Shown here: in pieces, positions 34,221 to 44,229 of the stretch
How positions within the stretch are numbered: position 1 is the first letter of the stretch
Layout: every line of letters begins with the position of its first letter
Source: Microbotryomycetes sp. JL201
Taxonomy: Eukaryota > Basidiomycota > Microbotryomycetes
Direction: 5' to 3'
Length of the DNA stretch: 64,000 nucleotides
Assembly (NCBI GenBank): GCA_033819885.1
Contig: JAQYUZ010000007.1
Location: 248,001 to 312,000, forward strand
Position numbers and translations under genes: made by a program
The notes under the pieces: model-generated
Seen by the model: only the letters and a program-made list of their open reading frames with translations
The model's database searches: none
Told to the model about the DNA's origin: nothing

Positions 34221-35844
34221 ATGGCACAGACCATTTTGATACTCGGTGGTCTCGGCCAAGACGGCAGTCGCCACATGATCTCATTCTTGCTCAACGGCTC
34301 GTCACAGCCCGCGTCAGACTCGTCTACACGTCCCCGGCCGACGTTCGTCAGGATCGTTGACAAGTTCTTGATCATTCCTCAAGCTGATCCAATGCCCTCG
34401 ACCGTATACTTGGACGCGCGGACAAAGGCTGCGCTCAAGACAGGTCAAGCAGAGTACTTGCAGGGCAATTTGCTCACAGAAGGCAAGTGCATAGTAACCC
34501 ATGATGAATGCGTTGCAAAGACAGGGGCGGGAAAAGATATTGTTTCCGCTCCAGCGCCACGCCTTCAAACCGCCACCCGACATCTTGACAAAGGATGATA
34601 GCTGACAGATTCCATCGGGAATTCACATTCAGCGACCAGAGAACGGGCGTTCTGGTTGCCGGATGCGCATGGCGGATCAGGAAGAGGCTTTGATGTCGTT
34701 CTAGACTTCACGGGCGAAGCCGATTTTGACCTATCCGACGCAGTCAGTTTGCACGACCGCGTACTCTCCCGCCCGCTCTGACCCTACGTCATACAATGTC
34801 ACACAATCAGGTCCATATCGAACGAACACTGAAGCTTGCGCTGGGCCTCGGCAACACAGCGGCAGCCACAAAGGTTGGTGCTTACATCCGCGTGCTTCCG
34901 AGTCAATACAAAACGAACAAATCAAAAGTCGGGGAGCAGGACAGTGGACCTGCAGAGCCCTGGGGCGTCCGAGCCCGATGGCACCAGGAGGCTGCACGAG
35001 CTTTGGCGGCGATACCCAAGTGAGCTGGGTAAGATACGCCCAAAGAGATACTCAGGCTGACTTGTGAACCAGCCTCAACCTAGTGTGCGTGCGACCTGCA
35101 TATTTTTATGGTCCAGCGACTTTGACTGGTGTCTCGCCACGCGCTCTCATCGGAGAACTGTATCGGTTTCGCAATGAGAAGCTCGAATTTCTCTGGAAGG
35201 AATCCCTCGCAGTCAATACAATCCATACAGAGGACTTTTGTGCCGCAGTGTTGGCTGTGATCGACTTGGCACTCGAGCGAGATCGGGAAGCACTGCTGGC
35301 ACTCGCTGGGGAAACACTTGTGCCGGGCTTAGATGACGACAAGCCCATCAGGAATATCCCAGGCGCCCTGAGGCCGACAGAGAAAGTAGACGCGCCCGTT
35401 TTTGAGGTTGTTGACGATGGCGAGACGACTCAGGGAGACCTCGCCACACTAATTTCTCAGGTCATCGGCGTTCAATGCGGGTTCCACCACAGCGTCATTT
35501 CGAGCTTTGCCAAAATGAACATTCAAGACGTGCTCGAGGACGTGAACGAAAAGGTTAGCCGCAAGTCAAACATTTTCCAGAAACGAGCTGAAACATCTTT
35601 CTCTTAGCACATGCAAGGGTGGTCGGACCTGCTCACGGCGAGCAATCCCCCCGTTTCTCCGACGACACCTTTGTCGCCATACACACCTGTCGATCTTTTG
35701 CAGCCTTACCCGCTGACTTTTAGCAGTAGAAAGCTCAAGCAAATCGGCTGGAAACCACAACACAGGCTTGATGCAAAATCGTTACATGACACGATCAAGG
35801 GATTTAAAGCAGAAGGAATTTGGCCCAGCGCAAAATCGAGGTAA
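34221..35844 (+). CDS. Atypical SDR (NAD(P)-binding epimerase-like protein)
   Basis: NAD(P)-binding protein of the extended, atypical short-chain dehydrogenase class. From ATG 34221 the Rossmann start reads MAQTILILGGLGQDGSRHM, then VRIVDKFLIIPQAD and EYLQGNLLTE. Later segments match a conserved fungal family: VVLDFTGEADFD, GLGNTAAATKVGAYIRVLP, VRARWHQEAARALAAIP, LVCVRPAYFYGP, FLWKESLAVNTIHTEDF, VVDDGETTQGDLATLI and ISSFAKMNIQDVLEDVNEK. The C-terminal LKQIGWKPQHRL is typical too. Introns lie around 34485-34610, 34740-34790, 35020-35070 and 35555-35610. No classical catalytic YxxxK is obvious, so a catalytic role is uncertain. Confidence 0.65.
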
Positions 35845-35975
35845 CTCGTCTGTGCACAAAAACTCGTTCAGGGATTGCCTCTGTCTTTGCGGTTGCAGCA
35901 CACAGTAGCACGACTAAACAGATAAGCAACATCACCGTATCACTGTCTGACATTTACTGCCCACTTCACGATGAT

Positions 35976-38574
35976 TTATAAACCAAGCTCGTCCGCTGAA
36001 CCTTCTTCTGCTGTCGACTGGACCACCATCCGCATTCTCCGCTTTCTCTTCTCCGGCGAGAAGGATTGAATTCTTCTCTTTGTACACTGATCGGCGACAT
36101 GTTGATCACGATTGGATATGGTAGGTTGACTTGAAGATTTAGGCAAAATTCGTTTGCGAGACTGCCGAAGCGAAGGCAGAGTTCGCGGTCGAACGAGCAC
36201 ATCGAGCTCGTCAAATTCTGATGTCGCAACGGACTTGAGACCATTTTTGGTTGGCTGCGTATGTGATTGCGCGAAATTGGCTCTATCGTCCAGAATGTCG
36301 ATCTCCGAGGATGAGGACTTGCTCGAGTCGACCAATTCTTCCGAGTCATCCATTTCCTCCGAAGACGAAGCGGAGTAGATCGATGCTCTCTCTTCGACAT
36401 GAGCAAGATCCAACCAATCCGGTTCGTACTCGCTTGTTAGATCCACCATCCTCGGCCGTCGTTCTTCGTTTGGTTTACGGGCTCGCTGCTCTTGCGCTCT
36501 CGCCAATATCGAGCGATTGGGAGTCTTATGCGCACTTTGAGGTCGTCTTCGAGACAGAACGCTGGCAGCCATGCGGTTCATCTTCGTTGATCCGAGAGGT
36601 GTGGCATTCAAGTCAACATCGTGTCGCGTACCAGTGCCAGCTGGCGTGGCAGGACGAACGACAGGTTTGACGACAATGTCATCCTCGGTGCGAGTTTGAT
36701 TCGAGAGTTCCGATCCTGCACTATTCTGCGAGACCGTGCTGGCGTTCATAAGCGGTCGTTCAGCAAACACGCTCTTGTCCAGAACAGCGCGCCGGTGTGT
36801 CGCGACAACATCCAGAAGCAGGTCGTAATTCTGAAACGTGTACGTCGAAAGAATTTGTCGTAGTGAGTACAAGCCTTTCTGAGCGAATTTGTTGCACCAG
36901 CTGGCCAGAACGTGTGTGGGTGACGATTTGATAACGTACTCGAGATAGTATGCAATATCCGAGTCAGGTTCGGCAGCGATGGCGTCGAGACTTTCAAGCA
37001 GGGTCATGTCCCTGTCGTGATCGTCGTCGTCAAAGGAAGCCGACAAGGCGCAGGCGAAAGCGATTGCCGGCACTCTCGAGCAAACCAGGTCGATTCCGAT
37101 GTCGACTTGCTGTATGAATTCGGATACGCTGACGAGGAAGTCTCTCTTGAGCGCTTCGTATTGATCCGTTTCCCCGAATTGAGCGTATACGAGCAAGGAG
37201 GGCGCCGCTCGATCGAGGACAGATTGCACGCGTGATACGACTTCTTTGACGAGCCGGTCACCACCGGGGTTCCCATTTCTGCTGGCTTCTTGGATGGCAG
37301 ATATCATGCACGTCGCAACGTCGCAGATGACGGATACCACCCCGAGTGCGCTCCTTTCGCAGCCAGTATCAAAGAAGGCTCTTGATAAGCCGATGAAGTC
37401 TGAATAGAACAGGCGGTCGGCGAACGAAGAGGACAGAAGCACCTTTTCGAGGGCACAAAGGAACCCATGGCGTTGACCAATACGCTCTGCGCCGACGGCA
37501 AAGTCAAGACAATCATAGTTTCCTGGTGGCTCGCGCAATGCGAGGTCGAGCATGGGCTCAAAGAAGCGGACAGCCTATGAGACATCAGCGATCGAGTCGC
37601 GGGCCGAGAAGACGGAACGTACCTCGTTGGTGGCCCCGTAGGAGACGCAAGTCTCGAGCAGCCACTCCAACAAGCCCGGCACGCTGTCGTCAAGGTTCGC
37701 CAGGAGAATGCTTGTAGCATGCTGGCCAAGGAGCCAACTGTATGCCACCGAGTCAGCACGACATCGAATGAAGTCGTCGCGCTGTATCACGCACCCGCTA
37801 CAGTAATCAGGACAGACTGAGTACCACTCGTCCACGAGCTCGGCCGCATCAACTTGTTCGTCCAACAGCGCCTTTCTTTGATCTCTGGACTGATTTTCAG
37901 CGTCGGATCCGGCTGCAAACGGATCGTCCTCATCCGTGCCCGAATCAGCGTGAATCGTTGCCGCCACGTTGTCTTCGATATCCCAGCCGACCGACAGAGT
38001 CATCATTTCGACGAGACTGATTATTCTACGGTCTGAAGATGAGACGCCAATGCTTTGTGCAACGTTGCCTTTGGGCTTGTAACAACTATCAAGCACGTTC
38101 TCGTACGCCCTGACGACTGCGACACAACGTTGCACGACGTTCGCGTCTGCCGCAGCTTGCTTCATGATCTCTTTGCGCCATTCCTTTTCTGATCTGAATC
38201 GGTGTCCGAGCCAACGGAGGCCAATGCCGCTGTTCGACGCGACTTTGTGGCGCCCTGAGCCGTCATCGGTGGTCCACCCTGACGTGATGGATCCCTCGCG
38301 CTTATGTAGTGCGCCTGCCTTGTTTTGTCCGTATACTTTCGCCGACTTTCGTGTCAGTCTTTGCCGTCGTTTACGACCGCCGAATGGGCTATCACCTGAC
38401 CAGTCTGCGTCGTCTTGGGCTACGAAACCACCTTTACCGTCCCGAATCGAATCGAATGACCCTGAAGATCGACTCTGACGCCTGCACGTCTGAGTCGTCG
38501 CCGCCGAAGAGCGAATGTTGGTTGATGGATGGCGAGACGCGCCTGCACGACCACGGAGCCCTCTATGCGCGCCA
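35976..38574 (-). CDS. Large unrecognised protein, nuclear-type composition
   Basis: A long two- or three-exon gene on the minus strand encoding roughly 840 residues. The first 350 residues include a basic segment (GGRKRRQRLTRKSAKVYGQ) and folded-looking helical parts (WRKEIMKQAAADANVVQRCVAVVRAYENVL, ISLVEMMTLSVGWDIED). After an intron at about 37577-37622 a second helical half follows (FFEPMLDLALREPPGNYDCLDF, LYSLRQILSTYTFQNYDLLLDVV). The last 250 residues are disordered, acidic/serine-rich and basic, ending with KRKRRMRMVVQSTAEEGSADELGL. I do not recognise the family; helical-repeat scaffold proteins of chromatin or repair are one possibility. The start at 38574 depends on a very short intron (26 nt) and is provisional. 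Confidence 0.45.
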
Positions 38575-39200
38575 TGAGGCACCGTCGGATGAGAAGCGAG
38601 ATGACGAGTGTTGCGCGTGAGTGTGAGCGATACGTCCAAGGCCGTCAAGCTGGCGCGCAACTGCCTCAACAAGCGATGAATGCGCGGGCGCTGCACAGCA
38701 ACAGGCGCGTCACGAGGCGGGCATGGCAATGGATAGATGGGAGCACGAGAGGAGGTAGAAGCCAGCTTGAAAGGAAACAGGTGTTACTCTTGCGACCGAT
38801 AGACAATGGGGTTGAGACTCGGGAGGGAGGAAGAAACAAAGACCGACAATCACATCAGATGAGGCGCACGCCAGGGTTCAAAAGCCAACTTTAGGAGGAT
38901 ATTCTCATTGTCGCAACAATCTCTACAAACTCCTCTCCTATAACCTATGCCAAAGTTCCTTGCCGCTCCAGCGTTTGCCACTCTCATTCCCGCTCTCGAA
39001 TTGGTACTCGAATGCCTGGAACCAATCTAATACTCTCCCCGGAAGATCCACCTCAGTCGCTTTCAATAACACGACAACTTCTTCGTCTTGTTACTTGTCT
39101 GTGATTCCGACGACGCACAGCGAGGTTATGGATGCGAAACAGGAAAGTGCGGTATTTTACAAGACTACATACTCTGACGCTACAAGAGATCCAGTGTCTC
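38575..39200. other. Intergenic, no feature seen
   Basis: 626 bp between the start of the unrecognised gene and the stop of the MCH1-like gene, both on the minus strand. It must contain the former's promoter. Nothing else is visible. Confidence 0.4.
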
Positions 39201-41039
39201 TTACACCTTGCCTCTCCAGTATCTGCTCCATAGGAAGACGACGATACCGCTCGCCAGCAAACAACTGATCGAGCTCATCACAAAGACGCCTTCAAAGCAC
39301 GCTCGTCCGTAACATACTGGAGTCTTCTGACGACTTTGAGCTCTGTCGAGCATGATCCCAAACAAGGGCGTAAACAGTAGGGCTCCCAAGGCGGAGAACC
39401 AGGTGAGCAACCCCCAGTTTCTTCCGAACTGCTGAACAGGGTACACCGCTCGTACGACAGAAGGTGCAATCGTGAATTGAACACCATATGCGGCCCCAAC
39501 AACTGTCGTAAGGTCATGCTCAGCCCGTCCGCTCCCCCGCGCCTTTTCCAAGCTCAAAGAGACTCACCAACACTGAGCAACCACAGTTGCGCTGGATGTT
39601 CAAGCTTGAACGCGGTGAACGCAAAAGTTGCTGACAGCGCCAAGCAAGCGACGACGACGAACGACAATCTCGAGATTCTAGGAGGTCGATGAAACCTGGC
39701 TTGCAGCTTCTGCTTCAATGTCTTTGGTCGCACATCTTCTTCTTCCGTCACAGGTGAATGAGGCGGCAAGGGTTCAGAGGCGTAAGAAACCCAGTCGCTC
39801 AGCAATCCGATGAGCAATCGAGAGACCGTGTTGGATACAGACATGACTTGAACGTGCAGGCGCCTGAGAGCGAGTGCGCGAGGTTCATGGCGTTTCAATG
39901 CCCCTGCAACGGCAGCAAAGGAAATAATCGACGAGGAAGTAGTTTTGCCGAGCGACGTAGTTGGCGGCTCAATCTTGACACCGAGCAAGCACTCGACGAT
40001 GACACCTAATTGACTGAGTACCATTTCCGCTGGGCCAGTGCTCAGAAAGATCATCGCTCCGAAAAGCCAAAACGACGGCGTCAACAACAATGACAAGATT
40101 GACTGTGAAGCCGGTCCGGTAGAGCGAGATGAGCCGAGCAGTGCCGTTGTTTCTGTCGAGTGTTCCACGTCGCCACGGAGCGAAGATGTCGCGCTCTCTG
40201 TCCGTCTAATTCGTCGTCCGGGCGCTGAACTTAACCGGTCTCGACTATCATGTGACAGTTTTGGCTCAAACGCCGAGCCACTATCGCACGGAACTTCTGC
40301 GAGACCGAACCCGCTGAGGAAGTTGACGGAAGCGAGAAAGATTGCAAGGAACCACAACCACCTTCCAGGGTCGAGTTCTTCGGTGGAGCCTACCGAGACT
40401 TGTACGGTAAAGTATCCGGCAAGACTTGAAAGAAACAGTGGCGATAGTCCAAAGACTGCGCATGGGAATCCGATCGCAAGTCCACTGTGCCTGGCTGGCG
40501 TCGATTTGATGCTGCTGACGACTGATCCAAAGTAGCTCGCTGCTGTGCCGCATCCTACGAGCAGATTGAACACACAGAGCAGTGGCCACTCGGGTGTGCC
40601 GGACAGTTTGCCAAGCTGTTGGACCTCGACCACGGGCGGTAGTCCGCGCCTGAGACGGCTGACTGCTGCAGTGTAGCGCCAAGCGAGTCCTGCGTACCCA
40701 AGGCCGAAGCACACTGCGGCGGACCAGCTGACGGCGCCTGGGCCCCTCTTGTCCGCGAGAGCGCCCCAGCCCGCTGCTGCTACGTCTGCATACGAGCGCG
40801 CGGGTCAGTTCTCCTCAGAATGCTCCGTCGATGGCCGACTGTGAGGACTCACATTCGCCAAGGATGGCGGCAGACGCGAGCAAGCTGGTCTGAGCGGCCG
40901 ACAGCTGCATCACACTCGAAAAGGGCGCGCCCCACATCGGAAACGTAAAGATGGCACCGGCAGTGATACAGTTTGCACATACTGCCGTGAAGCACGCGAT
41001 CCGGCGAGACGACAATTGATTGGACGTCGCCATGGCCAT
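39201..41039 (-). CDS. MCH1-like MFS transporter (monocarboxylate-type)
   Basis: Twelve-helix MFS protein of the fungal MCH1 / nodulin-like group. From ATG 41039: MAMATSNQLSSRR, then the first helix IACFTAVCANCITAGAIFTF. Other helices are PLLCVFNLLVGCGTAASYFGSVV, LAIGFPCAVFGLSPLFL, FLAIFLASVNFLSGFGL, FWLFGAMIFLSTGPAEMVL and LSFVVVACLALSATFAF. A long acidic/basic cytosolic loop sits mid-protein (GRRIRRTESATSS) and a second loop before the last helices (PPHSPVTEEEDVRP). The final exon gives AAYGVQFTIAPSVVRAVYP and the last helix ending RYWRGKV. Introns lie near 39505-39560 and at 40780-40855. MCH1 proteins are vacuolar-membrane transporters of unknown substrate; the substrate here is not deducible. 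Confidence 0.7.
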
Positions 41040-41515
41040 GGCCGAGGGGCGCTTGACGTCCCCTCGCTTTGGTTCGGCCGCGTGCGTCAGTCAAGCTGCT
41101 GATTAGCTTTGACGCGCAACAAACGACACCAAGTGTAGGACCAGCGCTGGTCACGCCGTAGCGAATAGCTTAGAATGAGGCAATGATCGGCACAGGACGC
41201 GAGCCGCGTCACGCGCACAGTGGTGTGTGAGCACAAGCATGGGAGCAGGACATTGCTCAAGAACAAACCTCATAGCTGCGAGGAAACCTGCCGATCGAAA
41301 CTATGATAAATGATCACGTGACCTAGAAACAGCCGGTATGGTTCAATAACCCTTTGCCACAATCGAAGCCTATTGCTGCTCGCTCACAGCCTTTAGCCGC
41401 ATGAAGTCGTAGGCTTACGGTGGGAGCCAATGAGGCCCCTGTCTTGGCAAGTTTCGCGTTTTTTGTGTCTAGCAGCGAGTTTTGCCCAAGATCGGCCTCT
41501 GCACGTTCAGCAGAC
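41040..41515. promoter_or_regulatory. Divergent promoter MCH1-like / NOP2
   Basis: 476 bp between divergent genes. It contains a perfect TCACGTGACC motif at 41314-41323, with an E-box core of the type bound by bHLH factors. The same decamer recurs in two other intergenic regions of the window. Confidence 0.5.
41314..41323. promoter_or_regulatory. TCACGTGACC motif (E-box), copy 1
   Basis: Palindromic core TCACGTGA followed by CC, about 190 bp upstream of the NOP2 ATG and 275 bp upstream of the MCH1-like ATG. Confidence 0.4.
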
Positions 41516-44049
41516 ATGGTACGTGGCTTAGAGCGAGTCAGATCTGACCATAGACTGATTCTGCCTCACTCACGCAGGGTCACAAGGCGCGTACAAAGCA
41601 GAGCGACCCGACGCCGCTGGCCGGCAGCAGCGCGCACCCTCACAGCGAGCAGCACGTCGGTAAACGCAAGCAAAAGCTGATTGAAAAGGCGACCAAGGCT
41701 CAGTCCTCGCCTTCACGCCCGGCTGCGAGTGCGAAGCAGAATGGGAAACGCTCGGCCGAAGTCGAAGGCGAGCGCAGTCAGGCAAAGAAGCGCAAGGCAG
41801 ACAAAAAGCCACAGTCGAGTACAGCGACCGTAAACAGACGAAGCAAAAATCCTGCAGCCACCACCAAGCAGGACGCACCGGGCGACGACAGCGACGACGA
41901 CCTGGCCAATTTGCGCGAGCAGGACGAAGAATGGTCAGACTTTGACGAAGATGACCTCAAGACATCAGACGCAAGAAACTTGGAAGCTGCCAGATCGTGA
42001 GTCCGGCCAAGCTTGTGCGAGGCACAGGCAGCGGATGTCTCACATCTTTCGCCACCACCAATTCAGCGCCTTTTTCAACGAGGAAGATCTCGAGGCACCC
42101 GCAGACGAAGACGAGGATCAGGACGAGTTTGATCTCGATCTACAGTCTGGCGACGATGCCTCAGATCTCGACTCGGACGACTTGCAGGACGACTTTGGTT
42201 TGGATGACGCAGAAGAAAACCCGGGCGTCACGCTCGACGACTTTGAGATGACAGCCGCAGAGTAAGCACACTGTATGATTGTTAGCGAGATTGGCGAGAG
42301 CTGACATTATGAGTGCAGGGCCGCCATGCTGCCACCGAGCGGCAAAAAGGCGGCAAAGCGGGCAGCTCGGGCGGAAGCATACGATTCTGACGAGGACGAA
42401 GAAGACGAGTCCAAGTTCGGTCCGCCCAAAGTCAAAGCCGCTCGCGAGCAGTTGGACGAGGACGAGGACGCAGATAAAGGGCCAACCATGTCTGACTTAG
42501 AAAACATGGCTTCGGACGATGAGGACGAAGACGGGGGCGAAGACGGCGAAGAGAGCGATATGGAGGAGGGTCCGCTGACGGACTTGCGAGCGGTCGAGCG
42601 ACGTATGCGCACCAGTGCCAGAATACTTGCCAACTGGAAACAGCTCGGCAAAACCTGCGGAAAGTGAGTTTCATTCTGGACATTGCCCGTTTTGACTGCA
42701 TCGAATCTCATATGAACGCACATAGGTCTCGTTCAGAGCTTGTCGATCAGACTGTCGGCGACATTTGCCAGTACTATGGATACACGCCTTACCTCGCCGA
42801 CAAGCTGTTTGACTTGTTTGGTCCGGAAGAGGCGGTCCAGTTCTTCAACACCTCAGACACGCCACGTCCTTTGACCATCCGCGTCAACACCCTCAAAACG
42901 AGGAGACGAGATTTGGCGCAAGCTTTGATCAACCGCGGCGTTAATCTGCAGCCCCTCGAAGGCGGCTGGTCCAAGGTCGGCTTGCAAGTATTTTCTGGAG
43001 GTGGAGTACCTATCGGCGCCACACCAGAATATCTTGCAGGCCACTACATCCTCCAGTCGGCCTCGTCATTCTTGCCCGTTGTCGCGCTCGATCCACAACC
43101 TCACGAGCGAGTTCTCGACATGTCTGCCGCGCCAGGTGGCAAGACGACCTATATGGCAGCTTTGATGGGTAACACGGGCGAAGTCTGGGCTAACGATTCT
43201 TCGCGAGGACGTATCAAAGGTCTTGGTGGGAACGTCGCTCGTCTTGGGTGCCGCAACGTTGTCATCACAAACGTTGACGGTCGCGAATTCCCCAAGATGA
43301 TCGGAGGCTTCGATCGCGTGCTGCTCGACGCGCCTTGCTCGGGCACCGGTGTCATTTCGAAAGATCAGAGCGTCAAGGTCAACAAGGCAAGTTACTAGAT
43401 TTTGTTTCTCCCGCTAGCGCGACGCACACTTGCTGATCTAGTATCCACGCTCTTCAGACTGAGCGTGACTTTATTTTGCTGTCTCATCTCCAAAAGCAGC
43501 TCGTCCTGTGCGCGATCGACTCTGTTACGTCCAAATCTGAAAAGGGCGGCTACGTTGTCTACTCGACGTGCTCTGTCACGACCGAGGAGAACGAAGCCGT
43601 CGTCAGTTACGCACTTCGAAAACGACCGCACGTCAAGCTGGTCGATACTGGTCTACCGTTCGGCAAGGAAGGTTTCAAGTCTTTCAAGGGCAAACAATTC
43701 GGCAAAGACATTCATTTGACAAGGAGGTTCTACCCTCACGTACACAACATGGACGGCTTTTACGTCGCCAAATTCAAAGTCGGTAAACCTCAAAAAGTCA
43801 AAGGTTTGTCCACAATGCCGTTCTGTCTTTTTGAGTTTGGCTCTGACCTCTTTTGTCACAGAATCAGTGGATGACGAGGACGAGACGATTGCGTACGAGT
43901 CCATGATCATCGACGACGAACGTGGTGATGTGGACGAGGACGGCAAAGCACCCAAGTTTGACAATGAACAAGATTCAAAGCTGATTGAAAATTCTATCAA
44001 GAGGTGGCGCAAAAAGAAGGGAATCAACCCAAAAGCGGGCAAGCAGTGA
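41516..44049 (+). CDS. NOP2: 25S rRNA cytosine-C5 methyltransferase NOP2
   Basis: Nucleolar RNA m5C methyltransferase (NOL1/NOP2/sun family) needed for large-subunit ribosome biogenesis. The ATG (41516-41518) is directly followed by an intron (41519-41577), giving M|GHKARTKQ. The conserved MG-basic start of NOP2 proteins supports this. A long acidic/basic N-terminal region follows ([25 protein letters not shown]). The catalytic domain begins around [22 protein letters not shown]-binding motif I is [14 protein letters not shown]. The two cysteine motifs are DAPCSGTGV and [12 protein letters not shown], and [17 protein letters not shown] follows. The C-terminal tail is acidic then basic ([16 protein letters not shown]). 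Introns occur near 41998-42060, 42263-42318, 42664-42724, 43386-43457 and 43802-43861. All catalytic motifs are intact. Confidence 0.93.
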
Positions 44050-44120
44050 TGTCGCTCACCAGTACTGTCGTTTGTGCGTTGGCATCCGGAGGATGTAGTG
44101 GCATTCACACTCTGCTCTTT

Positions 44121-44152
44121 GTGTATGTATGTGTATGTGTGTGTGTGTGTGC
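44121..44152 (+). repeat. (GT)n-rich microsatellite
   Basis: TGTATG/TGTG dinucleotide tract, about 32 bp, in the convergent 3' flank between NOP2 and HIS4. Confidence 0.85.
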
Positions 44153-44229
44153 AACTTTTTCCCTTTCCTTCTATCTACGCACACAATTCGTCGCTACATG
44201 TTTACAAGGGACAAACGAAATTTTCTATT

